Positions 55,640 to 64,000 of a DNA stretch of 64,000 nt are shown here, piece by piece (within the stretch, counting starts at the first letter, position 1; every line of letters starts with the position of its first letter). The stretch is from Effrenium voratum. Its lineage: Eukaryota; Sar; Dinophyceae; Suessiales; Symbiodiniaceae. The DNA is taken from the NCBI GenBank assembly GCA_963377175.1, contig CAUJNA010003794.1:737167-801166 (forward strand), in the 5' to 3' direction. The position numbers were made by a program, and so were the translations under genes. The notes beneath the pieces are model-generated. The model had not been told where the DNA came from and did no database searches. It saw only the letters and a list, made by a program, of their open reading frames with translations.

Positions 55640-56324
55640 AAATGTGAGCCAGCCGTGTGCCAGGAGTTTCAGGCAAAACGTAGTCGCTGGTGACGGCATG
55701 ATGAACGTGGAACGTGACACAACGGCCACGGCAAGGAAGGGCCGCGCGAGCAGATCTGGAGGCAACCAAGCCGAGACAGGCGGCTAGGCCCAGGTCTGGG
55801 TGGAGAGCTTAAAGTTTCGCCAGGGGTATCCTCAAGATGCATATGTTTTCCCAAAAGCTTCTCAAACTGACTTTTGTGGGGTTCCCCTTGAAACCAGCAT
55901 TTGGATATAAGCTTGATGTCACAGACAACTTGGTGCCAAAAATCGCCCATAGGCTACGTGTCTATGTTTTTGCTTTTTTTTGTTTTTGTTCCCGAATCCC
56001 TGCAAAAAATCGCCGATTCACATTATTAACATGAACCCTCATGCTCGCTGATGAACACCAGGTCCTCCCGCCACTCCACAAGGGATAATATCAAAAGACA
56101 GGTTCATTTGGCTGCGGTACTTTTTTTGAGGGTAGCCCCCCCCCCCCCAATTTGTGGGGTTTTACAGGGAAACCACAAGGAACACCGAAGCCAATGTTGG
56201 TCCCATACAAAAGATGGCGAGCATATTTGGGTGTGAATTTACTGAGGGGTTTATGTCCACCACCCATTTGGGCGGAGGGGTTCCCCATTGAAATTCATGG
56301 CCATTTGAAAGCTTTGGCATCAGT
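55640..56324. other. No confident gene
   Basis: Mixed sequence with a C run near 56,140 in a TTGAGGGTAGCC-type dispersed repeat. No coding call. Confidence 0.35.
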
Positions 56325-56664
56325 AAGGGTACCCTGTTTTCTGTAGTCTATTTTGCGAAAGGAACCCTCCCCCCAAAAAAGGGTGAGAAAGGGCACTACT
56401 GGGGGACCTAGTTGGCGCGAGTTGTCCATCCAGTTGCCGCTTGGGCGTCCGGACCATCCAGTTGGCCACACTCACGGACCCCGCCCTCGGCACCGCCAGC
56501 ACCGCCAGCGGCACTCTCCGGGGGCAGAGGAAGAACTCGGCCGAGCACAGAGCCCCCGCACTGTGGATGGTTGCGAAATCCATTTCGCACCAAGAAACCC
56601 TGGAAGGATGAAAACAATGGTTTCCCATGGTCTCAAAGTGGTGCAGGATGTCGTCCCTCCACAG
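56325..56664 (-). CDS. Minus-strand exon between F1 and F5 elements
   Basis: On the minus strand an F1 copy (56,664-56,561) ends CCATCCACAG, then exon 56,560-56,408 reads [53 protein letters not shown] donor-like site at 56,407 lies at the start of the reversed F5 copy (56,411-56,325). Wobble bases are GC-rich. The exon upstream of F1 was not found, so phase cannot be tested. Confidence 0.35.
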
Positions 56665-56794
56665 TATGGGGCTGTCTTCCTTTTGAGGATACTTTTTGGG
56701 GGGGGAACCCAAAGGACAGGACCCCTTTCTGTCGGTTTTAAAGGGAAACCAAAAGGAAAACCACCGATTTGGGTTCGGCGGGTTCCCCCCCAAA

Positions 56795-56799
56795 AAAAG

Positions 56800-56830
<31 letters not shown>

Positions 56831-56915
56831 GCACGCACGCACGCACGCACGCACACACGCACACACGCACACACACGCACACACGCACACACGCACACAC
56901 GCACACACGCACTCG
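56795..56915 (+). repeat. CA/CGCA tract
   Basis: ACACAC followed by GCACGCAC and CACACACG repeats. Low complexity on both strands. Confidence 0.95.
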
Positions 56916-57465
56916 TACTGCAAGTAGGGAACCAGTTGGAAACCCGAATTTAGTGTAATTTACGGTGGTTGAGTACCTTGAGTTCGCATGCTCCGGTGGA
57001 TGCCCTAAATATTGCAAGTAAATCAACCACAAGCCATGGGAATTTACTGGAACTCATTTCTCCCTACCTGTACTGTGAGTTGACATCCAACGAAATTATC
57101 AAAACATGTGTTCTGAACCACCTACCAAGCGGTGCGAAGCGGATCCTGTCCATCCACAGGAGGAACCCCCCCCAAACTGGCGGGGTTCTTTGTCGTTTCC
57201 GTTTCAATCAAGGTGAGTGAAAAGGACAGCTTCAAAAACGCACCCCTATTGACCCTTGCGGGCTTGCTCCAGCTGACCCAAGGGAAACCAAAGCACCTCG
57301 TGGTTTGATCATCTAACCGCTCGAAGAAGTCCTGGTTCAGGCAATTAAGAGGCGCCCAGTGAACATATGGGTATTAATTTTACAAGGGCATTCCCCTTCC
57401 TTTGGTTTTCCTTCAAAAGACCCAAAAAAGGGTATACCCTCTAAAAAGAGACACACCCCAATGGC

Positions 57466-59291
57466 ATGTCCGAGGTCGCCCTCTTTTCTCCGATGCTATC
57501 CTTAAGCGGGTGACCTAACAGCAACGCGCTCAAACGCGCCGAATCGCTCAACGCGCGTCGAGCCTCTTGCGACTGCTTCAGGGACACCACGATACGTTCC
57601 TCCTACGCAGTCGCGTGCAACGCTCAGTGGAGCTCGCTTTTTTGCAACAGCGTGGCTAGGTGTACTTATAGCATTTTGCGATATGCAATGTTCGCTAAAA
57701 CTGTTCTTGAGAGCTTGGAGTCTGGGTGTCCTTTTGCAAACATAGATGGTATCAGTAGATGCTTCTAGCCAAACTACCATCTGTTTTCAAGCAAGCTGAG
57801 CTAGGGGCTCTATGCTGCGGGGGGCTTGCCATGGTTTGCCTAAACAAAGTTACCTTCAGTGCCCAAGATAGCTCGGACAACATCGGTTCTTCTTTTTCAG
57901 TATGTACTCATCGACTCTTCCGCCCAATTTCGCTACGAACGGGCGGGTTTCGACGGCGGGGGTCCAAAAGCTTGCCTCAAGCTCTGGCTCCACATAAACG
58001 ATGCGCGACTTGAGGGGGCCCACCCGTTGGGGTTATGTTCTGTTTTCGCCCGAGCTTTGAAAAACAAAAAATGCGCACACCTTCCTCTGGCTCGCCCCAC
58101 GACTTGGAACTCCAGCATGGCGTTTCCAGCATGGCGTTTCCAGCATGGCGTTTCCGGCATGGCGTTTCCGCGTGACCTTGGGGCCCCACCCCACACCGCC
58201 CACACCCACCCCGCCTGCCCATCTGCGTTCACTCTCCTGCACGTCGAGCTGCCGAGCCGAGCTGCCACTCTCTGAGCGCCATTCGTCCAACGATTTTCCG
58301 TGGCTTAGCACAAGGAATCACAAAAAGCTACGGGAGTGTCAATTAATTCTCCCATCTAGTCTCGGTTTTTTCTGTGACTGTAGGGAGTCTAGCTACAAAT
58401 GGAAGTCTTGCCAGCTCCAAACCTATAATTCATAGGGCCCTGGTAAAGAAGTCTTCTACTTCTACCAGGGAAGGCTGTCAGAGCCATGCAGGTACGCCTG
58501 CGCCTGCGGGACATGGAGAAGGCACAGGAAAGCACCTCGAGGACTTTCCTACTGGATGGACGAAATCCTGGACCACTTTAAAACCATGGCAAGCCATTGT
58601 TTGTTGGTATTTGCAGGAGAATCATCATCAACCCCTTGCTCGCACTAGCATGGCACCTCTATAGGCTACCTGGAAGATCAAGTTACTCTTGAACAAGCCC
58701 CCTCAGATGAAGTGTTGGCAGGGAGGGTAACTAGTCTAACTCCATCCCAGCGCAAGTGTTTGGAATTCGACACGCGGATTGGCACGGCCCGTCCTTCCTG
58801 GGCTGTAGTTGCTGGGAAAGCCACAGTTGTCAGTGAGATACCTGTGAACCGTGCGCCGAACGAGCGTGTGGTGGTCAACCGGCCCAAACCCAAAACTGGC
58901 CAATCAAGACACCTGCCGCGTCCTGGCTGGCCCCACCATGAGTGGTACTGTGGATGGGCGCAATTCTGCACCACCCAAGAAACCCTAGAATGATGATTCC
59001 CCTGTAAGTACCAACAAACAATGGTTTCCCATGGTTTCAAAGTGGTCCAGGATTTCGTCCATCCACAGCAGGTTCAAGGGAAACCCACTCCAACTTCCGA
59101 CTTTGATAAGACCCAGAAACGGAACTATTCGGGTGACAAATGGCGATAAGGACTCAGAGCAAACTGGGGACACGGGGACTAGGGGACTAGGTCACACAAG
59201 TGGTGGAGTCGAGTCTGATCCTGGCTTCCCCGAAGGGAGTCGAGCCTGGCTTGCTGGAGGCCGGCGTGCACCAAAAAATACGCCACAGTAA
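57466..59291 (+). CDS. Six-exon gene model, ~388+ residues, unknown protein
   Basis: Exons 57,522-57,727, 57,769-57,848, 57,901-58,171, 58,384-58,491, 58,665-58,944 and 59,069-59,291 keep one frame through five GT-AG introns and end in TAA. Markers: NALKRAESLNARRAS, AKTVLESLESG, YVLIDSSAQFRYERAGF, KACLKLWLHINDARLEG, EDQVTLEQAPSDEVLAG, GKATVVSEIPVNRAPNE. The strongest sites are TTCTTCTTTTTCAG before exon 3 and TTTCTGTGACTGTAG before exon 4. Intron 5 is an F1 element; intron 4 contains a truncated F1 copy (58,552-58,640); intron 1 starts in an F4-like GTGTCCTTTT and is only 41 nt, a weak point. An ATG at 57,466 (MSEVALFSPMLSLSG) is in frame with exon 1 but for one TGA. No domain recognised. Confidence 0.5.
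58112..58171 (+). repeat. 14-bp tandem repeat inside exon 3 (CAGCATGGCGTTTC)
   Basis: Four to five copies of CAGCATGGCGTTTC, the last changed to CGGCATGGCGTTTC. As 14 is not a multiple of three, each added copy shifts the reading frame. Confidence 0.85.
58945..59068 (+). mobile_element. F1 element as a 124-bp intron
   Basis: CTGTGGATGGGCGCAATTC left and GGATTTCGTCCATCCACAG right. The donor is the GT made by flanking G plus the TA target; the acceptor is the CACAG terminus. Exons on both sides are phase 2. Confidence 0.65.
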
Positions 59292-59339
59292 GGACAGAAC
59301 TTCACATCCAAGTGGTGGTAGCAGGCTCTACAAATCTGG

Positions 59340-59356
59340 TGTGTGTGTGTGTGTGT
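59340..59356 (+). repeat. Short GT tract
   Basis: Eight GT units. Minor. Confidence 0.9.
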
Positions 59357-59415
59357 TTTGTGGGTACCATTTTTGGACGGCTTTAAAGAGAAACCAACCG
59401 GACACGGGGCTTCCC

Positions 59416-60282
59416 CTATTTTGACACAAACCCATGAAAAGGGGGATGTCCGGTTTTGGAGGGAATCCTTGTTGAGCTTGGCTTGACGGGAAGCAAGGGA
59501 ATCACCCTCAGGAGTCCTACCGTATGTTGACGCGTACCTAAGAAAGCTAACATCCAGCTGCCACGAACCAAACGACCCACAATTGCGCAGGCCCACCCAG
59601 TTTCCCCGATTTTGCGTGGCTCATATTGGTGCGAAATTTCCTGTGGGAGCTCCTTGGGGGAATCATTTAGGTGGGCATTCAGGTAACGACCTCTGAAACC
59701 ACCAGGGTGCAACTGAAAAAAAAGGTCTTCGTTTGGGACAAACCACCAGCTTGGGTCCTGCAATATTGTCCACTGCTCATATTGCTCGTGTGTGCCTGGT
59801 TCTTTCACTCTCGGTGTTTGTTTGGTGACCCCCAAGATGTTCTGTGGTGTTCCTTGGACATTTGAAACCACAAGAACGACCAAAAGGGCGAGCAACTCTT
59901 GACGACATCGTCTCTCTCGGCTGTCCGGCGCAAAGCCGCGGGGTTTCTGGGGGTTCAAGGCGCAATAGCCCGTCCTCGCGATTGAAACGCGCGGAACGCG
60001 TTTGGAGGAAACTCGCGGCAACATCTTAGTCAAGGGGAAAGAATGCAAGATGTTACTTTGGCAGACTTGGTTCAATTTACATGAGCCCTGAGAGCTTCCA
60101 TGAACCCCAACCTTGACCCAAGTGAACCCCCCCCCAAACCACCATCCCCCACCACTCCCCGTGGAGAACTTCTCGCACCGCCGCAGCGCCCACCGCGGGC
60201 CGGCGGATGCGCCGCGGGACGCTTCTGCCGACTGCGGCCGCGCCGCGGCCGAAAGCTGTGAGGCGCCCAGGCACTGAACCAC
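59416..60282 (-). CDS. Open frame of 288 codons, unknown protein
   Basis: The longest minus-strand frame outside low-complexity repeats apart from one that runs through F6 elements. The first ~75 codons are Gly/Ser/Arg-rich and GC-rich. The middle has RRCRQELLALLVVLVVSN, a possible membrane helix, then DPSWWFVPNEDLFFQLHPGG and KIGETGWACAIVGRLVRG. It may be one exon with read-through, or several merged frames. The F1/exon-6 end of the plus-strand gene lies ~120 bp away, so the two would be convergent. No family recognised. Confidence 0.35.
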   Translation of the reverse strand: MVQCLGASQLSAAARPQSAEASRGASAGPRWALRRCEKFSTGSGGGWWFGGGFTWVKVGVHGSSQGSCKLNQVCQSNILHSFPLTKMLPRVSSKRVPRVSIARTGYCALNPQKPRGFAPDSRERRCRQELLALLVVLVVSNVQGTPQNILGVTKQTPRVKEPGTHEQYEQWTILQDPSWWFVPNEDLFFQLHPGGFRGRYLNAHLNDSPKELPQEISHQYEPRKIGETGWACAIVGRLVRGSWMLAFLGTRQHTVGLLRVIPLLPVKPSSTRIPSKTGHPPFHGFVSK

Positions 60283-60294
60283 GCCTGGCGGCCG

Positions 60295-60360
60295 AGGGGC
60301 GTCGGGGCCCGGGGGGGGGCGGGGGGCGGGGGGTTTGGAGGTCTGGGGGTGTCCAATTCA
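60295..60360 (+). repeat. G-rich quadruplex-prone run
   Basis: G runs of 9, 6, 6 and 5 separated by C or T. They lie in the 5' part of the minus-strand frame. Confidence 0.75.
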
Positions 60361-60692
60361 TTTATCCTCTGGTTTGAATCCTAAACCCATAAGTTTAAAC
60401 CTGAACACATTGGTGAATTCGCGTGTGTTGAATAATTACACCTCGGTTGCTTAGGGCATCTTAGGGCGTCCTCCCTACCAGGAGCAGGGCCGGGCAGGGT
60501 GGTTTGGAGGTCACCTGACTTTCAGTGTGCTAGATAGTTCTTGATGTCACTGAGCAAGTAATTACTTAGTTGGTTGGTTAATTCAATTGACAATGCATGT
60601 CTTCATAGACGGAACAACTCTACTCAAGCCGATCTTAGTCTAGCTTGAAGATGTTACCTTCTAGCTCATGGCTAACCACTGCACTTTTACAG

Positions 60693-60887
60693 CGTTGGGA
60701 CAAACGAGAATCTCCAGGAAGCAATGATGCAAAAGCCTGTCAAATATTGAACCTCTTTGGAAACTACTTGTATTTCAGAAATGGACCCGTCGTTGGCTGT
60801 GAGGCTTTTGCAACCGTTCAAACTCATGGCCACTTCAAGTATAGTTTTTGCTTGCCATGGTTGGGTTTGCAGGCATACTTGAGGTGA
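60693..60887 (+). CDS. Probable exon, unknown protein
   Basis: After CTTTTACAG the frame reads RWDKRESPGSNDAKACQI, NLFGNYLYFRNGPVVGCEA, HGHFKYSFCLPWLGLQA and reaches TGA. Composition is protein-like, with many aromatics. The frame is also open upstream to 60,645. A GTGAGG donor near 60,799 is an alternative exon end. Unrecognised. Confidence 0.4.
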   Translation, partial: RWDKRESPGSNDAKACQILNLFGNYLYFRNGPVVGCEAFATVQTHGHFKYSFCLPWLGLQAYLR

Positions 60888-61128
60888 TTTCCTGACCTGA
60901 GCTGACGAGGCCAGCGAGGTGACGTATAAAACTCACAATCTCAGCCCCATTTGCCGTCAGGTAGGCTACAACCACACAGAAATCATGGGGCCAGCCTGAT
61001 TAGGTGACGCTATTCTTCACCAAAAATCGCGGCCACATCCAATGCCTCGTTCTACAATGTCTAGCCTTGTCTTGTTGCTGCCCGCCTCGGAGGGCGCACG
61101 TTGTGATACAAACAATTCTCTCAGCTTT

Positions 61129-61298
61129 GGGTGTGGCTCAAAACTAAACGATCGGAGGGGCAAACCGCAGGTTTTGGCAGCCATGCTTCCACTTACCAGG
61201 GTTCCATTTTGCTACCGGTTGGTTTTGGCAACCATGTCTCCACTTACCGATCGGGCAAGCCATTTTGGAAAATTCCCGGATTTTTTGAGCCAGAGCCA
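61129..61298 (+). mobile_element. F8 element, longer variant
   Basis: GGGTGTGGCTCAAAAC left and TTTTTTGAGCCAGAGCCA right. The inner CTTCCACTTACCAGG and TCTCCACTTACCG segments are doubled relative to the copy at 54,299, which explains the greater length. Confidence 0.7.
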
Positions 61299-61875
61299 TT
61301 TAAGCCATGGAGGGGCAAGCTGAGCGAGCCGGAAGCCACACTGACGCGCGCTTGCCTCTGAGGGCAAAACTACCTGAGGTCCGAGCGCGGCCCAAAACGC
61401 ATGACACTCCTGCAAACTAGCTCTGGAAGCAAACAAATTCAAACAAACCGAACATCTTTCAAGCAAAACGGCGTTGAAGCAAACAAATTCGAACATCTTC
61501 TAAGCAAAACGGCGCTTTTTTTGGTAACCGAGCCGTCTCCATCGAGCCCTCCATCGAGCCTTTCACCAAACCTTTCTACAAAGAGAACCGCACACATCGC
61601 AATGTTTCCCTGACAACAAGATCGAGAGACTTCCGGGGAGGCCTGACAAGGTTGTTTAAAAGAAGGGTGTGGGCGTGTGTGCTTTCCTAGGGGAACCCCC
61701 TTGTGGGTTGGTTTTGAAGGGACACCAACTGGAAAACCGCTTTGTCAATTTGGGGGGATTCCCCATTTAAGACAAACCCAAGATGGGGGGGCTTTCTTCC
61801 AAAGGGATCCTCCGAGTTTCGGTCCGTGCACCGTTGTCATGGTGTCACACCAAGTCCGGCCTCCAAAGATAAAAT

Positions 61876-62189
61876 ATGAATAAGAGAGAAAGAGTAGAGA
61901 AGAGACGAGTAGAAAAGAGAGAGAGAAAGGACGATATGAATAAGAGAGAAATTAGAAAAGAAGGAATGCAAGGAAGAATTGGGCATTTGTTATGAGCAAA
62001 AAAATAGTCTTCTCCCATTCCTTGAATTTCTCAAATGTTCTCGTTAAAAATGATTATTTGTTTTCGATAAACACTTTTTGGTTTGATAATTCTTTTGAAG
62101 TGAGACGTCTAGTTATTACACGAGGAATTAATTTAGGTGATTTATCACTAGCTAATCCAATTCTATACAAGAGAACAAGAACAAAATAA
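61876..62189 (+). CDS. AT-rich island with two ATGA-overlapping small frames
   Basis: Frame one (61,876-61,995, 39 residues) is Lys/Arg/Glu-rich and built partly on a repeated ATATGAATAAGAGAGAAA word. Frame two (61,992-62,189, 65 residues) starts inside the stop of frame one (ATGA). It reads MSKKIVFSHSLNFSNVL, NDYLFSINTFWFDNSFE, VRRLVITRGINLGDL, LYKRTRTK. Base composition and codon use are AT-rich, unlike every other frame here, and resemble organelle coding DNA. I compared it mentally with plastid ribosomal proteins and found no match. A nuclear insert of organelle DNA, or chance, are both possible. Confidence 0.3.
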
Positions 62190-62854
62190 CGCAAAAACAA
62201 GCAAGTGTGGATGTTTGAGGGTACCCTCTTTGAGGTTGGTTTAAAGAAACATACAAAGCAACACCACCCTCCCCCCATGTTGGCATCCCTGTTGAAACGA
62301 CTCCTCGCCTGCCACGTCCCAATTTGACGCACCAAAGCGCCTCAGACTACCCTCCCGTTGCTCCAGGGCCGACAGATCCCAAGAAAAACTGCCAAGGAAA
62401 TCTTGGCCCAACTCCCAGGGTGCACCAAACAACAAACATCTTCAGGTTCTGTTAAGTTATATAGGTATCTGTATATATATATACACATATACATATGTTT
62501 TACATATATACCTACATACATATATTAATAATGTCATACATATATTCAACCCAAAAGCCAAAAAAACGCCATGTTCTGAGACCCCCGACCACCTCGGCAA
62601 AAAAAAAGGCCCCCGCCTGCCGGCAGGATCACGCGGCGCCACCACGGCCAGGCCGAGTCCTGTCGGCTGTCCCGGGTCTTAGTCTCGCAGGACTCAGCGT
62701 GGATGGGACTCAAAGCTTTTCTAGAGGCTCCAATTCGATTGATAAAGGTTGCCTTCAAACCGCCAGGTTTTGAGACCCCCAACCACCAATTCCCGGGGTG
62801 TCTAATGGAGGGGTCGGGTCTTCCATTGAAAGCCCCAGGAGCCTCTGGGTAGCG
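62190..62854. other. No gene seen; small AT tract
   Basis: A TTTGAGGGTACCCTCTTTG dispersed-repeat start at about 62,215, then TATA-rich sequence at 62,458-62,530. No coding call. Confidence 0.4.
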
Positions 62855-63200
62855 GCTAAATGGGGGTTCTCGCCACTCTAAACCACCAATCCTCACCAGT
62901 TGGAAGGATTTAAGCTCCATGCCCTAAAACCAACAAAGTGGCGAAATGAGAAAACGGGGTGGTTATGATTCTCAGCAATCCAAACTGAGTCATTTGGAAA
63001 AGGTTGGAAAAGGTTGTCTCGAAACCCCATCTAGATTGGTGTTTTTTTTGCGGCTAGATGGGGGGTTCTCGCCAATCTAAACCACCAATCCCAACCAGTT
63101 GGAAGGATTTAACCTCCATTTGCGGATATGTCTCCTGGAAAAAAAAGAACATATGTCCAATAATGATAGATTCTCTTCAAACCAACAGGAGAAAACAAAA
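62855..63200 (+). repeat. ~65-bp direct repeat pair leading into F6
   Basis: GGGGGTTCTCGCCA(C/A)TCTAAACC followed by CAGTTGGAAGGATTTAA(G/C)C is present at about 62,862-62,920 and 63,059-63,119. The second copy runs into CTCCATTTGCGGATATG, the left end of an F6 element (63,112-63,200). Confidence 0.75.
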
Positions 63201-64000
63201 AGGAATAGAAAGTTGGGTCGTGATCAAAAGCGCGAGTGATCCAAATCCCAAACGAAGCAAAGCACGGCTGTACGCCAAAACGACAGGCGCGCGGCTTTTC
63301 AAGTGGGAACACCCATGACACAAAGATCACAAGCTGGTATTAACATGGCCTACCAACCATGCTTCAGGAATTAAAAGGCGGCCAAGGCACCTATACATGG
63401 GGATCATGCACTATGCCTAAGACACCTTTTCGGGGGGACTAAAAAATGGGCAAAATGGGGAATCCGAGAGCTCACGGGTTGATTCGCTTTTAACTGAGAA
63501 TAGGGAAACGCCCAAAACAGGCGGTTTCCTCCCTCTTGGTTTGATTGAAAGATCATCCAGAAAGAGGAACCCTCCAAAAACAGGACCCATTTGGGTGTGT
63601 CTTTTGTTGAGGGTGCTCGTTCTTGTTGTGATTTTGAAGGAACACCAAAAGGAAAATCATTCTTTTGAAGGGGTCCCCTGAAAAATACAGAAAGAGGTGG
63701 AGGGGGTCTGCATTTTGTTTCAAGGGGCCCATTTGGAATACTCAAAGGGCAGAAAGCCCTAGATTTGTTTGAACGATTTGGCTTGGTAGTGGTTTGTTTT
63801 CCCCGTTGAGCTACAAATGGTGCGCTTTCCCTTGGTTAGACATGGTGTTAAGTGGAAGCGCGGGACACCTTTCAACATGGTCAAACACCCGCCCCATGTT
63901 CAAACAGCCTGGCTCGGGCAATGAAATTGCGGAAGGGTGCAACCAGGAACCTTTGGCAACCAAAGCCGTGACCAACAAATGGGTGCCCAACGAAATCATC
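63201..64000. other. No gene seen
   Basis: Frames on the minus strand (63,404-63,745) lack coding character and cross dispersed-repeat words such as GAGGGTGCTCGTTC. Nothing further. Confidence 0.4.

Overview
This window looks like eukaryotic nuclear DNA and most probably comes from a dinoflagellate. There are no prokaryotic operons. Coding signal comes as short GC-biased segments (about 80-280 nt) bounded by splice-like sites. Many acceptors have a G straight after the AG, and one well-supported intron seems to start with GA; both are reported traits of dinoflagellate introns. A short TTTAGGG telomere-type tract is present, and more than half of the window is microsatellite, minisatellite, satellite or short inverted-repeat element. 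The taxon is an inference: I found no spliced-leader sequence, rRNA or convincing tRNA.

Layout. 1-8.2 kb: sparse exons, including a minus-strand gene with a BART-like (ARL2-binding) domain at 1.1-3.0 kb and plus-strand exons at 4.4 and 7.0 kb. 8.7-19.5 kb: a satellite array of roughly 365-400 bp monomers. It is interrupted by a GTAT microsatellite, a 183-bp TG tract and a ~1.95 kb inverted-repeat element (11.96-13.92 kb). 19.6-27.85 kb: TCTA microsatellites alternating with a proline-rich-coding minisatellite and with 61-bp and 41-bp tandem repeats, ending in an orphan satellite monomer. 28-35.9 kb: gene-bearing, with a five-exon cysteine-rich gene model at 31.0-32.6 kb that stops directly against a telomere-like tract. 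36-41.9 kb: a 21-bp minisatellite that leaves very long open frames on both strands, plus CACT and GA tracts. 42-64 kb: the most gene-like part, mainly plus strand. The best model is a six-exon gene at 57.5-59.3 kb; further exon sets lie at 43-45, 47.7-51.6, 54.2-55.3 and 60.7 kb.

The most interesting feature is a set of about ten families of short (57-170 bp) elements, called F1-F10 here, most with terminal inverted repeats. Several lie exactly where an intron is needed. The GT and AG splice sites fall at or beside the element ends, and the exons on either side join in one reading frame (31,383-31,477; 48,920-49,083; 54,304-54,398; 55,111-55,167; 58,945-59,068). Three families share CTGTGG/CCACAG-type termini. 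This is the behaviour of introners (transposable elements that create introns), and the window seems to hold several families side by side.

No gene product other than the BART-like protein was recognised. Exon models rest on open frames, codon bias, splice motifs and phase, judged by eye, and should be read as hypotheses.
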